Below are positions 1 to 7,672 of a stretch of 22,013 nt of DNA, in pieces. The stretch spans positions 200,009-222,021 of the forward strand of contig MLAK01001370.1 of assembly GCA_001839685.1 (NCBI GenBank). The letters are read 5' to 3'. This DNA comes from Tritrichomonas foetus. Taxonomy: Eukaryota; Parabasalia; Tritrichomonadida; Tritrichomonadidae. Within the stretch, counting starts at the first letter, position 1, and every line of letters begins with the position of its first letter. The notes beneath the pieces were generated by a model. The model ran no database searches. It had not been told where the DNA came from and saw nothing but the letters and a program-made list of their open reading frames with translations. Position numbers and translations under genes: made by a program.

Positions 1-16
1 AAAAAAAAAAAAAAAA
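1..16. repeat. Poly(A) run at the window edge
   Basis: The window opens with 16 consecutive A residues. Long A runs also occur at 9272-9317, so this may be the truncated end of a similar homopolymer at which an assembly stopped. That reading is an inference from its position at the edge. Confidence 0.6.
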
Positions 17-799
17 TCGATTAACTTGTGTTTTCGTATGAGTATAGAGGTGTCATGGTTATTATTTTATTTATAATAATTTCTTTCTACTTAAGTACTT
101 AAATTCCATCCAATAAAGATATAACCTAAAAATTATATCTTCTAAAAACCTACCAAAGGAGTCAAATTGCGATGCTGCTTTGTTTATCGTGATTTCATTG
201 CTTAATTAGCTTTTTGATGACTTTTTTAGCATTTTTATTTTTAAATTGTACCGTTTTTTCGAAATTGATATTTGTTGATTTTCGCGTTTTTTACCATAAA
301 TAAGATATGCTATTGAACATCTTTTTGTAAAGTTATGCTTCAGGTTTCAAGGCGAAGTTCGGATTGTACGAAGGAAAAATGATGTTTTATCGAAAATATT
401 GCAGATTTTAGAAAAAAAAACGGATAAAAAATAAAATATTCAATTTCGTATCGTCATTTTAAAAAATTTGACACTGTCAAAACACGAATTGAAGATAGGA
501 TAGGGTAATTAATACTTGACAGGACTTTTTTTACACTTAAAATGGGCTAATATGATGTGAATTGCTGGTCCCTTCGACTCATTCAGTTATTGGAGGAGTC
601 GAAGTGACCCAACTTTGCAAAGTTCACATCACATTATATTTCTTCCACTTTTTGCCTTTATTTGACTCTTCACTTCACAACTGTATTTGTGAAGTGAATA
701 GAGAACTAGGAAGAATAATTTTTCAATAGTCAGGAAATTGATTGATCAAAGTGAAAATAAATGATATTTTTATTATAATATTTATAAACAAAGTATTCT
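17..799. other. Non-coding AT-rich region 3' of the phosphodiesterase gene
   Basis: I see no intact reading frame here. It is AT-rich spacer with A and T runs. Its one clear structure is the foldback element at 548-636, annotated separately. The 3' end of the phosphodiesterase transcript should lie in the last part. TAAA motifs read on the minus strand within about 40 nt of its stop could serve as the trichomonad-type poly(A) signal. Confidence 0.5.
548..636. repeat. Foldback (MITE-like) hairpin element
   Basis: Outer arms at 548-561 and 623-636 are complementary at 13 of 14 positions and end in TAATATGATGTGAA / TTCACATCACATTA. Nested inside, 567-580 and 596-609 pair at 13 of 14 positions around a 15-nt loop (581-595). 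A separate perfect 14-nt palindrome, AACTTTGCAAAGTT, sits at 611-624. The left arm plus CCCTTCGACTCATTCAG recurs, diverged, on the minus strand at 9420-9379. This suggests a dispersed repeat and not a one-off hairpin. Calling it MITE-like is inference, because no target-site duplication was established. Confidence 0.55.
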
Positions 800-2122
800 C
801 TATTCATCATTCATAGATTCCCATTGCTGTAAATTATTATGAAATTGTTTTTCATTCTCTTCAAGATTTGGGAAGAAATTATTAAGTGATCTCATTAAAG
901 GTTGAGCTACAAACTTATAAAATCCAATTTGTCCCTTTGAAATTGGTCCAGCTGTGTTTCTATCGCACATTGGGGAAATTTCAATTCCGAGCTTTGATTC
1001 AAGGTCACCTTGCTGGAAGAATTCTGTCATTAATTGTTGAGTCATTTTTACAGCTTCGTCAAAATCACGCACAGTGTTTGACAAATCTGCAGCCTTGAGA
1101 ATAATTTGGCAGAGTAAAAGACGGTCATTTTCATTATTTCGATCATATTTGGTCATTACATCTTTAAATTTGTTAACAAACTCATTATTTTTTTCCATAT
1201 CAGTTGCTAGAATGCAATCAACCACAATATGTTCGATTTTTTCTTTTTCTTTGATATTCTGGAAAATATGATTATGGCCTTCATGTAAAATCTGCATGGC
1301 AAGTTCAGCATGATGAGATTCAAGTGGCGGAAGAATTGATCTCGCCAAAGTAGCATAGATTGTTGTTGCTTTTCGATGGAAAGCATTATTATGGCCAGTG
1401 TGATCAATATCATGACAAATTGCTGCAAAAAGTACTGCAAATGCTTCATACTGTTCAATATAATTAGTAATTCCTACATTTTCAATAATGGTTGCAACAA
1501 ATTGAGTAACATCAACAGCATGAACCCAATTGTGATATGGCGCATTATTATACCGTTTCCTTATTTCTATTAAAAAAGAAACAAGATCGATGTAATCGAT
1601 ATCAAAGTTTTCGAATACTTTGGATCGATAAAATAATGAAACTAAATGTTCAAACAGATAATCGGAACTGAGTGAAATAACAGAAAATGAACGTGATATT
1701 TGTTTCTTGATTTTATCTTCACTGAAATTTTGGGTGCGTTTTAATAAGTAAGGAATATCATATTCGTATTGTTCGATGATTTTGTTCATGACAGTAATGA
1801 ATAACTTCAATGATTGTTCAACTGGTTCGTTATTTGACGAAAATGGGCTATCGTTTTCCAAATCTAAAAATAATTTTATACCAGAATTAAGCTTGATTCG
1901 GAAGTAATCGGCTGAATTATTGAGTACGAAGTGATTATCATTTATATCTGATTGATTTTCAATGTCAGATGAAACAATGAATGCCTGTGTTTTGTCAGAA
2001 TTATACCTCACCAAAAAATAATGCTTTGCTTTAAAGTATGGCATCAAAAGGTGAAGTGATTCGCCAATCTGTTTTCCTTCAGTGAGGCATTGAAGAAGAA
2101 CAGAGCTGAAATCTTTCAACAT
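800..2122 (-). CDS. 3',5'-cyclic nucleotide phosphodiesterase, class I
   Basis: This 440-residue protein should hydrolyse cAMP and/or cGMP to the 5'-monophosphate and so end cyclic-nucleotide signals. The class I catalytic domain covers about residues 160-430. It contains YHNWVHAVDV (H197, likely general acid; H201, metal ligand), CHDIDHTGHNN (H237 and D238 metal ligands, 236-246), LKAADLSN (D346, metal ligand) and SKGQIGFY with the invariant purine-binding Q398. All key residues are present, so it should be active. Residues 1-130 are not confidently assigned; their length and mixed strand/helix character could fit a degenerate GAF-like region. No membrane segment or signal peptide is seen, so it is probably cytosolic. 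The start has an initiator-like TCATTC 20-26 nt upstream. The stop is TAG at 802-800. Substrate preference cannot be read from sequence. Confidence 0.93.
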   Translation of the reverse strand: MLKDFSSVLLQCLTEGKQIGESLHLLMPYFKAKHYFLVRYNSDKTQAFIVSSDIENQSDINDNHFVLNNSADYFRIKLNSGIKLFLDLENDSPFSSNNEPVEQSLKLFITVMNKIIEQYEYDIPYLLKRTQNFSEDKIKKQISRSFSVISLSSDYLFEHLVSLFYRSKVFENFDIDYIDLVSFLIEIRKRYNNAPYHNWVHAVDVTQFVATIIENVGITNYIEQYEAFAVLFAAICHDIDHTGHNNAFHRKATTIYATLARSILPPLESHHAELAMQILHEGHNHIFQNIKEKEKIEHIVVDCILATDMEKNNEFVNKFKDVMTKYDRNNENDRLLLCQIILKAADLSNTVRDFDEAVKMTQQLMTEFFQQGDLESKLGIEISPMCDRNTAGPISKGQIGFYKFVAQPLMRSLNNFFPNLEENEKQFHNNLQQWESMNDE

Positions 2123-2142
2123 ATTTTTCTATTTCTGAAGAT

Positions 2143-2148
2143 GAATGA
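2143..2148 (-). promoter_or_regulatory. Initiator-like element of the phosphodiesterase gene
   Basis: On the minus strand this reads TCATTC, followed by ATC. Its A lies 24 nt before the ATG. Trichomonad core promoters are known to use a TCA(Y)(T/A) initiator just upstream of the start codon. Confidence 0.45.
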
Positions 2149-3261
2149 ATCGAAAATTAATTTGAAAAGGATATTCTCGATTGAATAAAAGAATTTGATA
2201 GATCATTTAAGTTTTGAACACACCATTGAAAAGAATCGGAAGTTTTCTGAAACGTTCAACAATATTCAAAAAGTAGAATTGTTTGTGCAAAAAGTCTAAT
2301 TCAAAAAATAATTGCGAAAAATTTAAGAAGATTAATTTTACCAAATTATGAATTCATTGAATTTCCATTGAATCTCCAAACGTAATTTCAATGATAGTTT
2401 ACATAATTGAAAGGAAATGAATATTTTTTGAATTAATGTGTTATTGATTGTAATTTTTTTATTTTTGAAAGCTGTTTACATTTTTGAATTAGTTCTTATC
2501 AAAACCGATGCATGAATTCTTATTGGCATTCAAAAAATAAAGAGAATAATTTAGGAAATCTATCAAATTGCTTGATACAAAAGGATGTATTTTGAAAGCC
2601 TCACAAAAAGTCATTTTCATTCATGGGGAACAAAAATATCAGGAAATTGATCAGAGTATGAAGACATCATCAGAATTCATTCAAGTATCCGTTCGAAAAT
2701 GAAAAAGAGTTTTGGATCATCTCGGCACACAAATTTCAACGAAAACTTCTGTGATTGCACTTTTTCTGAACTTGATGATTGAAAAGTTTTTCATGTTGTA
2801 ATTTATCCCGGGCAAGCATTTCAACGATAAAATTCTGATTGATCATCTTTCCCCTTATTTCTTCCTCAATTGGGTGAACATGAATTTCATATCGGAAAAA
2901 AAATTTCAATCAAAAAAAAAAAATGAACCATCGCAATTATGGTTTATGCTGTTTAGAATATATATATTTCTTTTATATATCTTCCATCCAATTCTTCTCC
3001 ATTTAGAATAGTATTATATTTTGATTTTTGATTATATTAATATAATTTTTTTTTTTCATAATTTAGATTTTTATTTTCGGAAATCTTGTTCAAAAGCTGA
3101 ACTATCCACAAAACAACGCTAAAATAAATCATAAAATAATTATCCAATTATTATTAGGATAAAAAATCGCCAATAATGTTGCAATATTTAAGAAATAACT
3201 TCCTTTTATATTAACAATTGATAATATAACATTATATCATTGATAATTAGCATAATTATAT
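2149..3261. other. Spacer between the phosphodiesterase and the transposon
   Basis: No intact gene is present. The AT-rich spacer contains T and A runs (for example a 12-A run near 2911-2922) and AT dinucleotide patches near 2960-3050. A degenerate minus-strand reading frame around 2640-2905 is annotated separately. Confidence 0.5.
2640..2905 (-). pseudogene. Degenerate minus-strand frame, unidentified
   Basis: Reading right to left from about 2905, the minus strand is open for roughly 55 codons with charged, protein-like composition (segments such as HVHPIEEEIRGKMINQ, then FIVEMLARDKLQHEKL) before a TGA. After a frame change, further protein-like stretches follow (RDDPKLFFIFERILE, then a stop, then SYSDQFPDIFVPHE). 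No start codon fits and no family was recognised. It may be the remains of a gene disrupted by stops and frameshifts. The plus strand of the same segment is also fairly open but reads as hydrophobic shadow sequence. The call rests on composition only. Confidence 0.3.
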
Positions 3262-3292
3262 ATTACCCCAAAATCGCAAACTTTTCCCCTTT
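3262..3292 (+). repeat. Left terminal inverted repeat of the transposon
   Basis: The sequence begins ATTACCCCAAAATCG and ends ACTTTTCCCCTTT. It matches the reverse complement of 7245-7275 with two mismatches (sixteenth and eighteenth bases). The first four bases include the putative TA target duplication and the next bases, CCCC, are the likely transposon tip. Confidence 0.85.
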
Positions 3293-3323
3293 CTGTTTTA
3301 CAAGATATGGTTATAATTCGACG

Positions 3324-3347
3324 AAAATCTGACAATTGTCAGATTTT
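3324..3347. repeat. Perfect 24-bp palindrome inside the left transposon end
   Basis: The half-site is AAAATCTGACAA, followed immediately by its exact reverse complement. It lies 32 bp inside the left inverted repeat and about 120 bp before the transposase start. This is a suitable position for a dimeric regulator or transposase subterminal site. The function is inferred. No second copy was found near the right end. Confidence 0.6.
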
Positions 3348-3467
3348 TATTGATAGTTTTTTTCAATATTAAAATAACTTTTTGATTAAATTAATGTACG
3401 GTTAGAATGGATCATTTCACTTTTTATATTCTCACATATGTATATTTAATTTCTAATTTCAGACTTA

Positions 3468-4790
3468 ATGGGGAAGAAAAGAAAGTATTCCAAAAGAAAA
3501 CAAATACTACTTCCGTTGACGAATATTCGAAAAGTGCCCAAGTTTCCGAAACTGGTCAAAAACCATCATGTGTGGATGAATGATTCCATCAATGAAGTAG
3601 CTCCCATATGGGAATACTTGAAAATGAAGGAATTACCATATGGGGCGCTTAAACAAGTTTCACATGATACGAATATAAAATATCAAACGCTTAAAAAATG
3701 GCGACAAAAATTTAAAAAAGACCCTAACTACACTCCATATGAAGCACTAGGGGTAACAACGCTCCCAAATGAAACAGAAGATCAACTATTCAATTTAGTA
3801 TCTGATAAACTTAATAACGGAACTCCATTCACCTTGAACGAACTTCAAGACACAGCAATTCATTTGTATCAACAATTATCCATGGAACAAGTTGGTAGAG
3901 ATCGTTTCTCGGCCACAAATTCTTGGGCTTACAGATTCCTTGACAAATACGGCCTATCGGTGAGATCATCAAAACCCAGTAAAAAGGGAGAAGTGGATCC
4001 AAAGTTTATTGACATCTTTATAGAAAAATTAACACATGCAGCTCAAGATTATCATCCTGAAAGAATCTTCAATATGGATGAAACTTTTGTCCATGTGTGT
4101 TGCCCACCTTCCAAAGTAATTGGCAGGAAAGGAGCTGAAAACGTTCCATCTTTTATTAATGAAGATGAAAAAAGTGGTTTTACATGTTTAACAACAATTA
4201 GCTTTGGGGGAACTATACTTGAACCAATATTTCTCACGAAAGGTAATCAAGAAAACTCCGAAATGCAATTCGGAGAAGCCTGGAATTATGAAAATGATAT
4301 CAAAATAATGAAAAGTGAAACAGGTTGGGCAACCAGTGAAGTGATGTGTCAATACATTAAATGGTTATCAGAACAAGTTAATAATGAGCCTTGCTGTTTA
4401 GTCTTAGATGTATACAGCACGCATAAAGATGCAATTGTCAGAGAACTTGCACAGAGTTTGCAAATAGATCTCATTTTTGTCCCCGCCAATGGTACTGGTT
4501 CCTTTCAGCCATTAGATAGAAAGATCTTTGGAATTATTAAGGCTAAAATGAAAAAAGCGTGGGATATTTCACGGAGAAAAGCAATTGAAGGGAATTCAGT
4601 TTGGAATAAAGCTTTAGCTGCACGAACATTCAAAGAAATACTTAATAAAGTAAGCAGTCATGCATATAAATCAGCATGGAACATTCCTGGTTTCCCCATG
4701 ATAAGTAAATGTGAAAATAAGATTTCTAGCACAGATGATACGGATGATACAGATTATAATTTTGAAGATGAGTTTTTAGAGTATTTTTAA
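3468..4790 (+). CDS. Pogo/CENP-B-like DDE transposase
   Basis: This 440-residue transposase cuts and pastes the surrounding element. A psq-type helix-turn-helix lies at about residues 59-84 (ALKQVSHDTNIKYQTLKKW). A second, CENP-B-type DNA-binding helix-turn-helix lies at about 120-166 and includes SATNSWAYRFLDKYGLSVR. The DDE_1-type RNase-H-fold catalytic domain covers about 196-370. Its triad is D204 (FNMDET), D314 (LVLDVYSTHK) and D350 (FQPLD), with 35 residues between the last two. All three acids are present with no stop or frameshift, so the enzyme may be functional. The C terminus is acidic and rich in D, T and S. The basic N terminus (KKRKYSKRK) could be a nuclear localisation signal. 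It sits 200 bp inside the left inverted repeat. A possible initiator TCATTTC is at 3412-3418. A domesticated CENP-B homologue is less likely because the flanking repeats are intact. Confidence 0.92.
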   Translation: MGKKRKYSKRKQILLPLTNIRKVPKFPKLVKNHHVWMNDSINEVAPIWEYLKMKELPYGALKQVSHDTNIKYQTLKKWRQKFKKDPNYTPYEALGVTTLPNETEDQLFNLVSDKLNNGTPFTLNELQDTAIHLYQQLSMEQVGRDRFSATNSWAYRFLDKYGLSVRSSKPSKKGEVDPKFIDIFIEKLTHAAQDYHPERIFNMDETFVHVCCPPSKVIGRKGAENVPSFINEDEKSGFTCLTTISFGGTILEPIFLTKGNQENSEMQFGEAWNYENDIKIMKSETGWATSEVMCQYIKWLSEQVNNEPCCLVLDVYSTHKDAIVRELAQSLQIDLIFVPANGTGSFQPLDRKIFGIIKAKMKKAWDISRRKAIEGNSVWNKALAARTFKEILNKVSSHAYKSAWNIPGFPMISKCENKISSTDDTDDTDYNFEDEFLEYF

Positions 4791-5006
4791 TCATCATCAA
4801 CAAGTGTATTTACTATTTCGAACTCATATTCAGCTAGAACAACTCATGATATTGGTAAGAGAAGGTGTACATTCCGTGAATTTTGCGAAATCAATTCATT
4901 TTGAAATAAAAAGTAGGAAATGAATCAGCTCAAACAGTTTTTTGTGGATCATTTAATGTAAATTCATGAAATTATGAATTTTTACCTTTAGATGAAAAAA
5001 ATGTTT

Positions 5007-5417
5007 TCATTTCCAACTTCTGTGAAAACAATAACAAGAATATATTTCTTTTGGAGCTTTTCCACTTTTAACTGCAAAATCACAAGCTATTTTTTTGATG
5101 GCAGAAATAATGTGACAGAAAAGGTCGGTAATAACAAAAGGATATGCTTCAATCAACAATGTAAACGATTCTTCACTTACTTTAATAGAGTGAATGGTAA
5201 ATTTTCTGGTCTTGAGGCAATCACGAATGGCATGAAGAGTAATTTGAATAAAAATGCTTTCACATCTGTGAAATAGTAGAACTTAGAACAGGAGCAAAGA
5301 AGCAGATTCACCATTAGTTTCACGAATCACTATATCACTTGGTAAGATTTCATATAAAAGTTTTGAACTTTGAACTTTAGTTTTCTTTTCCCCCTCCTTC
5401 TTTTTTTCTGCGTCTTC
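5007..5417 (-). pseudogene. Decayed gene inside the transposon, possibly histone-fold-like
   Basis: The minus strand is open for 136 codons except for one in-frame TAA (5285-5283). It begins with a lysine-rich stretch (EKKKEGEKKTKVQSS), continues KLLYEILPSDIVIRETNGES, and after the stop runs for more than 90 codons, including KVSEESFTLLIEAYPFVITD and LFCHIISAIKKIACDF. A basic tail followed by alternating amphipathic helices vaguely resembles a histone fold (compare LF and EA spacing in H3 alpha-2, or FV.D.F in H2B). That resemblance is weak and by eye only. An upstream ATG at 5431-5429 is in another frame, so a frameshift is also implied. It is probably a pseudogenised second gene or captured host gene of the element. 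Confidence 0.35.
5258..5273. repeat. Short inverted repeat TTTCACA-TC-TGTGAAA
   Basis: Seven-base arms pair perfectly around a 2-base spacer. The repeat lies inside the transposon, within the degenerate minus-strand frame. Its function is unknown and chance is possible in AT-rich DNA. Confidence 0.35.
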
Positions 5418-5917
5418 TTATTCATTAATTAAATTCGATTTTACCTTTATAACCAGAACAAGAAAAATCATTTTTCATCTCTTTCAAGTCTTAATAAAAT
5501 CACAGCGTATGGAAAATTTCTAAATATTATCATTATTGAGAGAGACATCATCTATATTTATATAAGTCTATTTATAAATATGTATAGCTTAAGTTGTAAA
5601 CATCATTTTTGTTGTATCTTAACAATATTGTATTTATTGAATCTTTTTCAAATCAACGATTGATGTCTTGACCGAGCATTGATCAGGCGTGAAGCGATTA
5701 ATCCAGAAATTGGCATATCACTTCTTCTCCTACTTTCATATCTTCGTACTTTTAGCATGTTAATAATTGTACATGCCAAATTTATTCGAAGTTGTGTTCA
5801 TGATTTTGCAAGCAAACAATTTCATGTTCAAAGGGAAAAAAACGAGATTTTCATTGTTTGCAAAGTCGTTTCACTATGATAATTCTGGTTCTTACAGAAC
5901 TAATATGCCAAAAAATG

Positions 5918-5931
5918 ATCCTCGCGAGGAT
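5918..5931. repeat. Perfect 14-bp palindrome with CGCG centre
   Basis: ATCCTCGCGAGGAT equals its own reverse complement. It stands out in a very AT-rich stretch of the transposon. It could be a protein-binding site, but nothing else supports a role. Confidence 0.4.
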
Positions 5932-7001
5932 TTTATTGTTGAACCAATGAATGCTTTATTTTATCTTGTGAAACAAATATAAATCTCCAAGTTATATCGA
6001 TATTTGTACGAATTTTTACATGATTTTTTAGTTGATGATGATTAGGTGCAAGAGTAGAAGTAAAAAGAATTGTATAAAGAAACATTGATGCAGTATGATC
6101 ACGTTCAACATTAAAATTAGGTGCATGCGAGGCTGGAGAAAAACACACCACCCAAAAAAAGTGGAAAAGGTATTTCTCTAATTTGATACTATTAGTGAAC
6201 GATTTGTTAATCGATATTTGTCCAATAACGATTAAAAATTATACTGCAACAAAATAGGTAAATAAAGAAACCATTAATTAATAAACGAAATAACATTTCA
6301 CGACTTGATAATAACTAAAAGGAAAAATAACGATAATTTATTGATGATTTTCATTCAATATATTGATTGTAAGATTGTATTACATCACCAGATAATATAT
6401 TATATTTGACTTCTTAGAAAATTAAATGATAATATCTAAAATTAAAGAAAAGCAAAATAATATCGACTTTTTCGATGTAATTTTGAGCAAATTTACCTCA
6501 CCAACTTGGATGGATTAAAAGTGAAAATTCAGTAGTCAATAAAATTATCAATGAAGAAATAACAACAAGTTTTCTGACTTAAAAACGTATATCAGCATAT
6601 AATTCACGCGTTGCTATTAAGAAATATAAGGATAAAACACAAAAACAAGAAAAAATGAAAACCGCTATTTTGATGATTTGTGGCTATTTTTTTATTTTCG
6701 GCTCTAACTGAAATATAGAATTATATTTGACGCGATAATTTCTATTTCCAGAAATAACTTTTGAATTTCCTTTGAATAAAAATTATTGAGAAATGTAAAT
6801 GATTCCATTTTTGGCGCGAATTTTTTTATTTTTGCAACATATAGAACACATCTCATTTAGATTAATTTCACTTGAGGTACTTGGTAAATTTTGTTTGAAG
6901 GTCGTTTTTTTAGACGATTAATGTCAGATAAAGTGTCCCAAAAAATCTAATTTTCGTTGAATTACCGATTATATGTTTTTGTACGTGTTTAAAAATATGT
7001 G

Positions 7002-7017
7002 CCCCAAAATACGAAAC
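7002..7017 (+). repeat. Subterminal copy of the transposon-tip motif
   Basis: CCCCAAAATACGAAAC matches the left tip CCCCAAAATCGCAAAC at 13 of 16 positions, in the same orientation as the left repeat and about 255 bp inside the right end. Subterminal transposase-binding repeats are common in DNA transposons; that role here is inferred. Confidence 0.4.
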
Positions 7018-7244
7018 AAGAAAACATCTGTGTATAATGATGAAAGGATTTCAATTTTTTTTGCGATCGATGTTTTTAGTGGAAAAGAGCTATTTTGCTG
7101 TGCAGGCAAAGGCGAATAATCGTGTAAAAGGTATCGAATAGAAAATCATTTCTCGGCGAGTTATGATCATTTTCTGATATTTTTCGGTAAATAACGTATT
7201 TTATTCAATATGTTATCGTANGTTTTTTGGCAAAATGGTCGTCA

Positions 7245-7275
7245 AAAGGGGAAAAGTATACGATTTTGGGGTAAT
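7245..7275 (-). repeat. Right terminal inverted repeat of the transposon
   Basis: On the minus strand it reads ATTACCCCAAAATCG and ends ACTTTTCCCCTTT, matching the left repeat at 29 of 31 positions. The TA at 7272-7273 is the likely target duplication. Confidence 0.85.
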
Positions 7276-7672
7276 TTGCAAAATTATTCATAGGCATCAT
7301 AATCAAACTGAAAAGCTTTTACAGTTAGTATTAACCATCCTCATTCATTTTAGAATTCATATCCATCAATTTAACGCTAAAAATGAATTTATTTTTTTTT
7401 CGGACAATCAAAAATTCTTTATTTTCGAAATGCTTTAACTGAAATGTACTCCTATTCATTTCCCAATCCAATTATCATCATTTCAAAATTTCGATTTATT
7501 GTCCAAACATGAAATTTGTAAAAATCAAGAGCAGCTCTTTTCATTTCACAAATCCAACTAACAGAATCTCGATTCTACTCCGAACATGGAAAAAGCTAAA
7601 GAAATCAAAAAATTGAAAAAAAATAATAATAATTATTTTAGAATAAGTGGCACTTTACGAATTAAATAAGAT
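7276..7672. other. Spacer between the transposon and the cyclin 3' end
   Basis: No credible gene is present. A 67-codon open frame that starts inside the transposon end and runs to 7438 looks like chance AT-rich sequence. A small palindrome AAGAGCAGCTCTT is at 7527-7539. Nothing else stands out. Confidence 0.45.

Larger units (their letters stand above)
4791..7244. other. Right-hand cargo/non-coding part of the transposon
   Basis: No intact gene is present. About 5007-5417 (-) holds a degenerate frame, annotated separately. Short protein-like open stretches also occur at about 5773-5982 (+, ending AKSFHYDNSGSYRTNMPK then REDFIVEPMNALFYLVKQI) and about 5933-6151 (-), but they overlap each other on opposite strands and none has a recognisable domain. 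The remainder (about 6160-7240) is AT-rich with no reading frame of note. A 14-bp palindrome ATCCTCGCGAGGAT is at 5918-5931. Confidence 0.5.
3264..7273 (+). mobile_element. Tc1/mariner-pogo (CENP-B-like) DNA transposon with TIRs
   Basis: The terminal inverted repeats at 3262-3292 and 7245-7275 match at 29 of 31 positions when one is reverse-complemented. Each outer end reads TTACCCC then AAAATCG. With the TA dinucleotides at 3264-3265 and 7272-7273 taken as the target-site duplication usual for this superfamily, the element is 3266-7271, 4006 bp. It encodes a complete DDD transposase at 3468-4790. The remaining right-hand 2.4 kb has no intact gene but contains decayed frames on both strands. 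The intact enzyme and near-identical ends suggest fairly recent activity. One ambiguous base lies at 7221, close to the right end. Confidence 0.85.

Noticed and set aside
567..609. CTTCGACTC motif as a Pol III B box or tRNA T-arm
   Set aside because: No acceptor, D-arm or anticodon arm can be built around it; the inverted-repeat structure explains the sequence better.
3439..3462. A 23-nt GTATAT...CAG segment resembling a short trichomonad intron before the transposase ATG
   Set aside because: It lacks the conserved branch/3' splice motif, would lie in the 5' UTR, and there is no upstream coding exon to join.
4992..5276. 94-codon plus-strand open frame after the transposase
   Set aside because: Its composition (F/N/K-rich) looks like the shadow of the more protein-like minus-strand frame at 5007-5417, and no domain is visible.
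7235..7438. 67-codon plus-strand frame across the transposon end
   Set aside because: It starts inside the transposon end, spans the boundary and has chance-like hydrophobic composition.
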